The notes under the pieces are model-generated. The model worked only from the letters and a program-made list of their open reading frames with translations. It searched no databases and was not told the origin of the DNA. DNA of 64,000 nucleotides. Origin: Citrobacter telavivensis. Its GTDB lineage: Bacteria > Pseudomonadota > Gammaproteobacteria > Enterobacterales > Enterobacteriaceae. A program made the translations under genes and the position numbers. Shown one piece after another: positions 57,576 through 64,000 of this stretch; position 1 is the first letter of the stretch, and each line of letters starts with the position of its first letter. The stretch is taken from contig CP045205.1 of NCBI GenBank assembly GCA_009363175.1, positions 2,046,001 to 2,110,000 of the forward strand, in the 5' to 3' direction.

Positions 57576-58031
57576 ATGAACACAGCAGAATTAGGGCAGT
57601 TAGCGGTATTGCACAAATTAACCAGCCTTGGGGCCAGAAATATTGTCGTTCAAAAGGAAGGCAACAAGTCATTCATCTTATTTGAGGCACCCAACGGTAA
57701 AACGTGCAAAGTGACGACCCGATCGAAAAAAGCAGGAACATGGCAAACCACAACCAACTATGCTGCCCAGTGTACTCTTGATAAAAAAGATAATGCGTTT
57801 TGGGTGTTTGTTGATCTCGGACGAGAGCCGAATACTTTCTATATTACGCCGCTGTCGTGGATCAGGAATGATATTTATGAGGCTCATTTGGCGTATCTGG
57901 ATAAGCATGGTGGGCACCGTGCGCAGAATGATGAGTCGACGCATCATTCTATTTCGGTAAAACGCATTGCTGGCTGGAAAAATGCTTGGGGAGAAATGGG
58001 CTTGAGTGAGTCTGCAAATAATTCTGCATAA
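57576..58031 (+). CDS. Unrecognised 151-residue protein
   Basis: A soluble protein. An N-terminal 60-residue segment (LTSLGARNIVVQKEGNKSF, FEAPNGKTCKVTTRSKKAG) could be a small restriction-endonuclease-like strand-helix unit, with K and D/E residues (LDKKDNAFWVFVDL) further on. I do not recognise it. GAGAGGAAA precedes the ATG. It is the last gene of the cargo before the iteron region, in the same direction as the ankyrin gene, 110 bases downstream. Confidence 0.6.
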   Translation: MNTAELGQLAVLHKLTSLGARNIVVQKEGNKSFILFEAPNGKTCKVTTRSKKAGTWQTTTNYAAQCTLDKKDNAFWVFVDLGREPNTFYITPLSWIRNDIYEAHLAYLDKHGGHRAQNDESTHHSISVKRIAGWKNAWGEMGLSESANNSA

Positions 58032-58152
58032 CTGGCATCACCTGAAAGGTTACGTTAAGCAGCTATCAGCCACTCGTACGCTGAAATCTGTGTGGCCATT
58101 TTTCAAAGCCGTCATACCTCACCTGATTTTTACTGATAGTAAGCACAGTAGT

Positions 58153-58411
58153 GTTGGTTCTGTTGGTTTAGTCGGTTCAATGCCCGGCAGGCCTTGCCAA
58201 CACCGGGTTTTGCTGAACCAACATTGGTGATGCTGAGCTGGTTCAGCGGGACTTTCTGTTGGTTTACTGCCTGCCAGAGGGAATGTCAGTATTACTAATT
58301 ATTGATTCAAAACGGATATTTGTTGGTTCAGCGCTGGTTCAATATGCGAATTAAAATCCTTATAAAACAATGAGCATTTTATATTGAACCGACTGAGCTA
58401 ACTGAACCAAC
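58153..58411. other. Iteron cluster, candidate P4-type replication origin
   Basis: About ten copies of a nine-base unit related to GTTGGTTCA lie in both orientations (58153, 58162, 58171, 58214, 58237, 58258, 58322, 58333, 58383, 58402). They sit between the last cargo gene and the 3' end of the primase. P4 alpha protein binds iterons at its origin, so this fits an origin of this element. Confidence 0.6.
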
Positions 58412-58436
58412 ACCCTTTTTACGTATGTGAAAAATG

Positions 58437-61205
58437 CTATTCCTCAGATGCGGCGTAGTCCTCTGTCTGGAAGGTCAGGACGTAAACGTTAATCTGCCTT
58501 CCGTCGATGCGAGGTGATTTGCGCTGGTAACCTCGCCCGCTCGTAGGAGGGGTCAACATCCCTGAATTTTTCAGAACTTCAGCGAATTGCTTCGGGTTAA
58601 AGTTCTGGGCGATCTCTTTTTCAAATGTGCTTCGAAAGGTGTAGTAGATTGTCGGATCGTTTTCGTGCTTCCCTTTCTGACGATACCCCGCCAGATCCTT
58701 AATCGGCATATCGGCTGAGCTATAGGGGAACGGTGCAAACCGGCTGAATCCATAGGAATTCAAAAACGCCTCGCACTGTTCAATTATTTGCTGGTGTTCT
58801 TTGTTGCCGGTGCCGAACTCGCGTAGCCACGCGTTGTAACTGTGCTGTATTGCATCACGGCAGGTCTGTGCATCCCATCCCGTGACCGCTTCACTCAACT
58901 GTAACGCAGCCTCCAGAATGGCAAATCGTGCGGCCACACGATGTACCTGCTCGCCATAGTCGGCAGGAATAAGATTGCGCCAGTGTGCTTCACACTTACG
59001 CACGGTATCAATCGCCTGTTGCGAGTGGTCTGCCAGCCATTTTATCCACGACCTTCCAGCGGAACCGTGATGGTGCTGGTATGCTTCTTTGAGTGCGTCG
59101 GCATGTTGCTTGCCGTTCGCGTATTCATGAAAGCGCACAGCTTTACTGAGCGGTATATTCAGTAGGCGCACGAGTTGTCCCGCTTTGGTTTTGCGCCCCG
59201 CACTGGCTATGAATGTTTCTAAATCCATTTCACCTGTACTGATAGCCACGGTTCGCCAGCGTTTTAAATCGCGGTTGCCGCCTTCCTTCGCGCCCTGCAA
59301 TTTTCCTACACCGTTAAATAGCGCATAGGCAGACTGCGACACGCTCACCGGGTCAGCTCCCTGTCCGACTTCATCCAGTGGCATTAATCCGTCATTGTGA
59401 GCGGCGGCTTCGTTTGCCAGCCCCAATGCCGTTCCGTACCACGTCAGGCGTAATAAATCCGGATTGCCGTATAAGCTGCTCGCCACATTCGCGGTGGTGG
59501 TTTTGCCTGCACTCGACTGCTCATAAAAGTGAATGCCGAACCCATCCGCGCCCGTCAGGCCGATTAATGGCGCTGCCAGGGCGGCAGCGACGCCGGTCAT
59601 CATTGCATAGTTGCCGTATGCCAGACGCGCCACACTGCCACGCCAACTCTCAGTTGTGCCCTGTACGGCATAACCTGCACTTGCGGAGCTGCGACCGCTG
59701 AATAAAACAGGCCTGGCAGGTGTGCCGATGATTTCTCCGTCGGGCATGATATATGCCCCGCACTGCCAGCCAGTGGCATAGGTAACACGCCATAGCTCAC
59801 GTGAGCTGTTGCGCTGTAACCAGTCGGCCAAAATTGCCCTCATATTGCTTTTAGCAGTGACTTTAACCCCGCCTGCTTTCAAAGCGCGCCAGCCTTCTCG
59901 CTCTCCAATATCCGCTAGGGGAATGGCAGCGGTCGTCGGTACGTCTGAGCCAAAGGCCAGCCAGCGTAATATCAGATACTGGTCTTTATCGTCGCGTCCG
60001 GAGCCGATCACGTCCATTGCTGACGCCAGCCAGTTTTCGTTATTGATAATATTGCCGCTTTCTTTGTCCACCTTTGGCACAATCCAGTACACACCATCCT
60101 CCCGGCTCTCGATACGCGGTTTTAACGGGTCTATTTCTGGAGGGCTAGATTTACCTCCCTCAATGGCCTGCAACTCTGGTTTCATGCTTTCTCCCTGTGC
60201 TTGGTACATCGAATCGGTAAACATGCAGATGCTCTCAGCTACCCCGTATTGCTGGTGGATGTCGTTCCAGTCGGCTTTATTCTCACCCGGTGGAAGAGCC
60301 ACCCATCCAGCTACCAAAAGCGCCGCTTTATCTGCGACCGCTTTCCCGGTGTTTGGCTGGTTGTTGTGGTGGTCGTTATCAGCGGCAATAATTATTTTTG
60401 CTTGTGGGTACTGCTGACGCATCTGGATGGCGACGTGTAACAGGTTACCGGCATCGACTGCACAGATGGTCAGTGCATCCGGTCGCATTAAGTGAACTGA
60501 TAAGGCCGTTGCCAGTCCTTCGGCAAGGATCACCTCCTGCGGTTGCTCTGTAGCGTTGATAGCGTGGAATGCTCCGCGTTTGGCTGAATCCACTACAAGA
60601 CGTTTTTCCCCGCTCGAGGTAATGGTTTGTGCGGCAGTGACCGCACCAGTGTTGTCCACCAGCGGCAGCAGGATCGCGCCATTAGTGAGAAGGGGATAGG
60701 TGAGGCCGTTCAGCCCCTTTGATTTCAGATAGTCAGATTCGCCCTGTGTGACATTCTGGCACATCGCTGCATAGCGGCGAGAAAAGGCTAGGCGACGGTG
60801 CTCTGTGTCCTGTGCGGCCTGCTCCTGTCGCATTTGCTCACGCTGCAGGCGCTCTGTCTTAAGTAATTTCCGGCGCTCAATGACAGCGCTTAGATTCGTT
60901 TGCGATACCCGAAAATCAATACCCAGCACTTCCGCTACCAGCTGCGCGGCCTCTGTCGTGTCGCAGCCATTCACCTTCTTAATCAGATCGAGGCCGTCGC
61001 CAGCGCCACACTGATTGCAGATATGAGCCCCGCGCTCGTTGTCGTCGAACCGAAAGCGATCTGTTCCTCCGCACGCCGGGCAGGGGGTATGCCTGAGCGG
61101 TGAATCAGAAACTGCGATACTGAGGTCAGACAAAACGGAATGCCATTGCCCGGCAGCGGTATGAGTCACTTCGCGTATAAAGTCGATATTACGCATCGGA
61201 TTCAC
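58437..61205 (-). CDS. P4 alpha-like primase-helicase (DUF927)
   Basis: A 922-residue replication protein. A zinc finger with Cys42, Cys45, Cys63 and Cys66 (PCPACGGTDRF, HICNQCG) is followed by a Toprim primase core (VILAEGLATALSV, IIIAADNDHHNN). A DUF927 helicase has Walker A EQSSAGKTTTANV and GLMPLDEVGQ, and a C-terminal domain probably binds the origin. It should start replication of the excised element, recognising the downstream iterons. It overlaps the preceding small ORF by 17 bases. Confidence 0.9.
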   Translation of the reverse strand: MNPMRNIDFIREVTHTAAGQWHSVLSDLSIAVSDSPLRHTPCPACGGTDRFRFDDNERGAHICNQCGAGDGLDLIKKVNGCDTTEAAQLVAEVLGIDFRVSQTNLSAVIERRKLLKTERLQREQMRQEQAAQDTEHRRLAFSRRYAAMCQNVTQGESDYLKSKGLNGLTYPLLTNGAILLPLVDNTGAVTAAQTITSSGEKRLVVDSAKRGAFHAINATEQPQEVILAEGLATALSVHLMRPDALTICAVDAGNLLHVAIQMRQQYPQAKIIIAADNDHHNNQPNTGKAVADKAALLVAGWVALPPGENKADWNDIHQQYGVAESICMFTDSMYQAQGESMKPELQAIEGGKSSPPEIDPLKPRIESREDGVYWIVPKVDKESGNIINNENWLASAMDVIGSGRDDKDQYLILRWLAFGSDVPTTAAIPLADIGEREGWRALKAGGVKVTAKSNMRAILADWLQRNSSRELWRVTYATGWQCGAYIMPDGEIIGTPARPVLFSGRSSASAGYAVQGTTESWRGSVARLAYGNYAMMTGVAAALAAPLIGLTGADGFGIHFYEQSSAGKTTTANVASSLYGNPDLLRLTWYGTALGLANEAAAHNDGLMPLDEVGQGADPVSVSQSAYALFNGVGKLQGAKEGGNRDLKRWRTVAISTGEMDLETFIASAGRKTKAGQLVRLLNIPLSKAVRFHEYANGKQHADALKEAYQHHHGSAGRSWIKWLADHSQQAIDTVRKCEAHWRNLIPADYGEQVHRVAARFAILEAALQLSEAVTGWDAQTCRDAIQHSYNAWLREFGTGNKEHQQIIEQCEAFLNSYGFSRFAPFPYSSADMPIKDLAGYRQKGKHENDPTIYYTFRSTFEKEIAQNFNPKQFAEVLKNSGMLTPPTSGRGYQRKSPRIDGRQINVYVLTFQTEDYAASEE

Positions 61206-61296
61206 CGCTCAAATGTTTGCTAATGATAATTAGCGGTTCACTTTTTTCAGCGTGAGTTTGGCCACTGGCAGTTAAGCCAGATTTTTCTAATTTCAT
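61189..61296 (-). CDS. Small ORF between alpA and the primase
   Basis: A 35-residue ORF (MKLEKSGLTASGQTHAEKSE start) with GGAG eight bases upstream. Its stop lies inside the primase start region, so translation may be coupled. No family recognised. Confidence 0.5.
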   Translation of the reverse strand: MKLEKSGLTASGQTHAEKSEPLIIISKHLSGESDA

Positions 61297-61312
61297 AGTT
61301 TTTACTCCAGGG

Positions 61313-61513
61313 TTAGCTGTGCTTCTTCGAATCCAGCCAGGATCGGATCTCTGCAGCGTCGTAGACAGTGACGCGTTCAGAAAGACGAATGGACTTCGGG
61401 AAATCGGGTTTGCTTGTTTCCCAGCGCCAAAGAGTGACAGTGCTGACTTTGAGAAAATCAGCAGTAGCTCGTGGTCGGGCATGCCCGGTGTGAGGGTAGG
61501 GTTGTGTAATCAT
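61313..61513 (-). CDS. AlpA-family transcriptional regulator
   Basis: A 66-residue helix-turn-helix protein of the AlpA/phage excisionase-regulator group (RATADFLKVSTVTLWRWETSKPDFPKSIRLSERVTVYDAAEIRSWL, trimmed here to its ends). AlpA proteins control int and excision in P4-type elements. ATG 61513 has AGGTGA upstream; a GTG nine bases earlier is possible. It is directed toward the primase, with a small ORF between. Confidence 0.88.
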   Translation of the reverse strand: MITQPYPHTGHARPRATADFLKVSTVTLWRWETSKPDFPKSIRLSERVTVYDAAEIRSWLDSKKHS

Positions 61514-61621
61514 AGGTTTCACCTGCCATGTTATGTCGTTAGTGTAATCATCACGACAAATGTTAGGAGGTGCGTAGAACGATTTAAATACAGGGTAAGC
61601 TTACACAGTAGCAGGGTAAGT

Positions 61622-62500
61622 TTACTCTGCATTATGTTGAGCAATTTCCTCTTCCTGCATTTCCTTGAGTATTTTACTTATTCCTCTTTGGCTCGAATGA
61701 ATAAAGCCTCCATAATCATTTCTATATTTCAATGTGGCTGAAGCCCATTTTGTAAAAACCAATTTACCACCTTTGTCGACACATTCACTCCGGTGATTGG
61801 CAAGTACCTTTTTAGCCGCAGATTCGAGTCTCTGCCTATTTTTATCATGCCTTGCACTTTGTGTTAGCGATACAGCATTTGGAATAATAGGTTTATCTTC
61901 TCGAGGTTTACCCGTGAAATAGCTATCCATTGGCTCACCAAGGATTGTAGCTGTCCAGATTTTTTCGATATCTAACCTTGTTATGAAAAGCTCACTCAAT
62001 TCAAGTGAAAACTCCTCCTCTCCTTTGTAAATAAAAAAGACAGAGCAAATTTCATCAGATCTACTAACAGGGTGAAATAAATTATGTCCTTTGTGGTTTT
62101 TATTTGTTATGAATACTCCATTATTTTCATTTATAATTCCGGAGCTAATAATCCACAATCCATTAATGTACCCTGAAAAATTAAATCCATAACGGGATTG
62201 ATGGAAATACACACCTTCTTTATGTCCTCGTTTAGAGTTAAAAATAGAACCATAAAAGCTCAACTCGGCTGTGATATTGTACGAGAGGTTATATCGTTCA
62301 ATATTATCAGCGGCATTTTCGTAAAAGCTAACAGACAAATCACCAGCTAAATTTTTAGGCTCAAAAGCTATTGAGATAGCACCTATTTTATTCCAGTGAA
62401 TTAAGTCTTCACATTCGCAATTGAGCAATTTAGCAGCTCTTTCGAATGAGCAGTATTCTAAAGGCGCGATTCGGTTCTCTTTCCAGACGTTGCTATCCAT
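61622..62500 (-). CDS. Element-encoded protein with N-terminal helix-turn-helix candidate
   Basis: A 292-residue protein. Residues about 15-45 (EYCSFERAAKLLNCECEDL, IHWNKIGAI) resemble a MerR-type helix-turn-helix. The middle is beta-rich (GVYFHQSRYGFNFSGYI), and the C-terminus is a basic helical segment (ARHDKNRQRLESAAKKVL). It is AT-richer than its neighbours. It lies between int and alpA in the same direction, where P4-type elements carry unstudied regulators. ATG 62500 has AGAGGA at the right spacing, better than the GTG just upstream. Confidence 0.65.
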   Translation of the reverse strand: MDSNVWKENRIAPLEYCSFERAAKLLNCECEDLIHWNKIGAISIAFEPKNLAGDLSVSFYENAADNIERYNLSYNITAELSFYGSIFNSKRGHKEGVYFHQSRYGFNFSGYINGLWIISSGIINENNGVFITNKNHKGHNLFHPVSRSDEICSVFFIYKGEEEFSLELSELFITRLDIEKIWTATILGEPMDSYFTGKPREDKPIIPNAVSLTQSARHDKNRQRLESAAKKVLANHRSECVDKGGKLVFTKWASATLKYRNDYGGFIHSSQRGISKILKEMQEEEIAQHNAE

Positions 62501-62591
62501 CACCTCATCCTCTTGCGCATCTGATAAAAACTGAGGCAGGCATCAGGTGTTACTGCTTTTCGCCTGACCGGGCTAGCCCCAGTTTGTTCGG

Positions 62592-63869
62592 TTAATTGCC
62601 AACAACCCGTAATTTCTTCATGTCATATGGTGCAACATGTTGATCAGAGTTTGCTTCAAGATAGTCTGACCACCACTGCATCATTCGGCGGCGCTCCTGC
62701 ATGTGCTGCGCCAGATGAACATAAGCCGCACGTACCTCATTACGTTCCTGATGGCTCATTTGCCGCTCTACGGCATCCCGTGACCACAATCCTGATTCGG
62801 TAAGAGCAGAGCAGGCCATTGCCCGGAAACCATGTAAGCAAACATCGGCCTGAGTATCATAACCCATAGTACGGAGCGCTTTATTAACCGTGTTCTCACT
62901 CATAGGCTTATAGGGGTTGCTATCGCCAGGAAAAATCAGTGTGTACTCATTGCTGATGCTTTTAATCGATTTCAATACGTCAATTGCCTGCGAAGACAAT
63001 GGTACTGAATGCCCACTGCCCATTTTAGCCCCACGTTCAGAGAATTTTACACCTGCGATTTCTTCTCGCTGACCAGGGATTGTCCACATGGCAGTATCAA
63101 AATTTATCTCGTCCCAGCGAGCGTGGCGAAGTTCGCTGGAGCGAACAAACGTATGAAGAGATAGTAATACTGCGAGTTTGGTGAGAGATCTGCCTGTGTA
63201 TGTTGCAGTTTTCGTCATCAATTCTGGCAGGCGATCCAGAGGAAGGGCGGGGCGGTGTTTAGTTTTAGGACTCGTCAAAGCACCTTTCAGGTCGTGAGCT
63301 GGGTTGTACTCGACTATTCCACGCTGAACCGCATAGCGGAATACGCTGCTCATCGTTGTCTTTACTCTTCCCGTAGTAGCACCAATGCCTTGTTCGTTCA
63401 TGCTGATAAGCAAAGGTAGCAGATCCCGTGTTTTTAAGCTGTCGATGGGTTTACTACCGATGAGAGGAAATATGTGGTTTTCCATTTCCCTCAATATTTT
63501 ATTACGGGTGATCTCTTTCCACTCAGGATGTCCCATCGTTCCGCCGTGCCACTCACGGGCTATAGCCTCGAAAGTCGGTGACGTTGGTTCAGTGCTTTCA
63601 GCTTTTTTTGCTTCACGTGGATCTTTGCCGTCGGCAAGAAGCTGTCTGGCTTCATCTCTGCGTTTACGTGCTGTTGTCAGTGGAACATCCGGATACACGC
63701 CCAATGCTAATGTCGCCTGTTTACCAGCAAAGCGATAATTCATGCGCCAGTATTTGCCACCCGTTTTTTTGACCAAGAGGTACAGACTGCCACCATCGGT
63801 TATTTTGTAATCGGTGTCTCGTGGCTTGGCATTCTCGATCTGTTTGGGTGAAAGCTCGTTTATAGCCAT
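62592..63869 (-). CDS. int: P4-type tyrosine integrase
   Basis: A 425-residue site-specific recombinase with an N-terminal DUF4102 arm-binding domain (LSPKQIENAKPRDTDYKITDG) and a core-binding domain. The catalytic domain has RSSELRHARW, HGFRAMACSAL, and the distal Arg-His/Tyr region MSHQERNEVRAAYVH. The frame is open to 63932 but the family start MAINELSPKQ is at 63869, with an AGGGGG-rich ribosome site. It reads into the element, so the attachment site lies to the right. It catalyses integration and, with AlpA control, excision. Confidence 0.93.
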   Translation of the reverse strand: MAINELSPKQIENAKPRDTDYKITDGGSLYLLVKKTGGKYWRMNYRFAGKQATLALGVYPDVPLTTARKRRDEARQLLADGKDPREAKKAESTEPTSPTFEAIAREWHGGTMGHPEWKEITRNKILREMENHIFPLIGSKPIDSLKTRDLLPLLISMNEQGIGATTGRVKTTMSSVFRYAVQRGIVEYNPAHDLKGALTSPKTKHRPALPLDRLPELMTKTATYTGRSLTKLAVLLSLHTFVRSSELRHARWDEINFDTAMWTIPGQREEIAGVKFSERGAKMGSGHSVPLSSQAIDVLKSIKSISNEYTLIFPGDSNPYKPMSENTVNKALRTMGYDTQADVCLHGFRAMACSALTESGLWSRDAVERQMSHQERNEVRAAYVHLAQHMQERRRMMQWWSDYLEANSDQHVAPYDMKKLRVVGN

Positions 63870-63920
63870 AAATGGCACCCCCTCAAGAGGTAATTGATGG
63901 TATCTGGATATCGAACTGAT

Positions 63921-63944
63921 GAATACCATCACTTATACCATCAG
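63921..63944. repeat. Right copy of 24-bp direct repeat (integrase site candidate)
   Basis: Same 24-bp unit as 40177-40200, 52 bases upstream of the int start. A further inverted copy of the 9-base unit (TGATGGTAT at 63895-63903) lies between it and int, as expected for integrase arm sites. Confidence 0.6.
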
Positions 63945-64000
63945 AGTGCTGTAATGTCATGAAGGTAATTGAACGCTGTGTAAGTGTGGTTTCTGTTGAA

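Larger units (their letters stand above)
40177..63944. mobile_element. P4-type integrative element with defence cargo (extends past the window)
   Basis: Bounded by near-identical 24-bp repeats and carrying int, alpA, a P4-alpha-like primase with iterons, and a type I restriction system plus nucleases. No capsid, tail or psu/sid-like gene is present, so it is a satellite-type or degenerate element. The right attachment site lies beyond base 63944. Confidence 0.6.

Noticed and set aside
57482..57685. 67-codon frame starting MLKVAFVVLGFYL before the 151-residue gene
   Set aside because: Non-ATG start without a ribosome site and it overlaps the better supported gene at 57576.

Overview
The window reads as chromosome of an enterobacterium close to Citrobacter and Salmonella (inferred from gene content and protein similarity to Escherichia coli; no database search was possible). 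Bases 1-18400 follow the E. coli-type backbone pdeA-nupC-mntH-ypeC ... yfeO-glk ... ypdBA-alaC-ypdK-lpxP. An aldo/keto reductase and an indolepyruvate decarboxylase (ipdC) sit between ypeC and yfeO, as I recall them in Salmonella.

Bases 18800-39800 are lineage-specific chromosome. They hold a cyanate operon (cynTS, a nucleoside deaminase and cynX, with divergent cynR), a polar amino acid ABC importer, and small metabolic or stress genes (yegP, an isoprenylcysteine methyltransferase-like protein, a dienelactone hydrolase, zinc-ribbon proteins, GNAT). A second deaminase with a long C-terminal extension, a 2642-residue ESPR autotransporter adhesin and a HAD sugar phosphatase follow.

Bases about 40170 to beyond 63940 are an integrative element of the P4-satellite type. 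Its right end carries integrase, a regulator candidate, AlpA and a DUF927 primase-helicase. About ten GGTTCA-type iterons lie just downstream of the primase. Two nearly identical 24-bp sequences 23.7 kb apart (one near the left edge, one upstream of int) probably mark the element's extremities. The cargo looks like defence: a PD-(D/E)XK nuclease, a type I restriction-modification system (hsdR, hsdM, hsdS), a DUF91/NucS-like nuclease, an ankyrin protein and an unrecognised protein.

The standout is what happened to hsdS. It is broken twice. A 7005-bp segment (46197-53201) flanked by a CTAG duplication carries one IS5-family element (1196 bp) at its left end only. The rest of it is a piece of an O-antigen/his locus: a decapitated glycosyltransferase, a GlfT2-like galactofuranosyltransferase, a frameshifted phosphoethanolamine transferase, an intact hisIE and a 5'-truncated hisF. 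The right boundary lies exactly at a GGAAG sequence inside hisF that resembles the IS terminal repeat, so the simplest reading is transposition using one true end and one surrogate end. An IS1 (768 bp, 9-bp duplication) then broke the remaining hsdS. Removing both insertions with one duplication copy each restores a single 596-codon hsdS frame (542+848+401 bases), so the specificity subunit was intact before these events and the restriction system is now probably silent.
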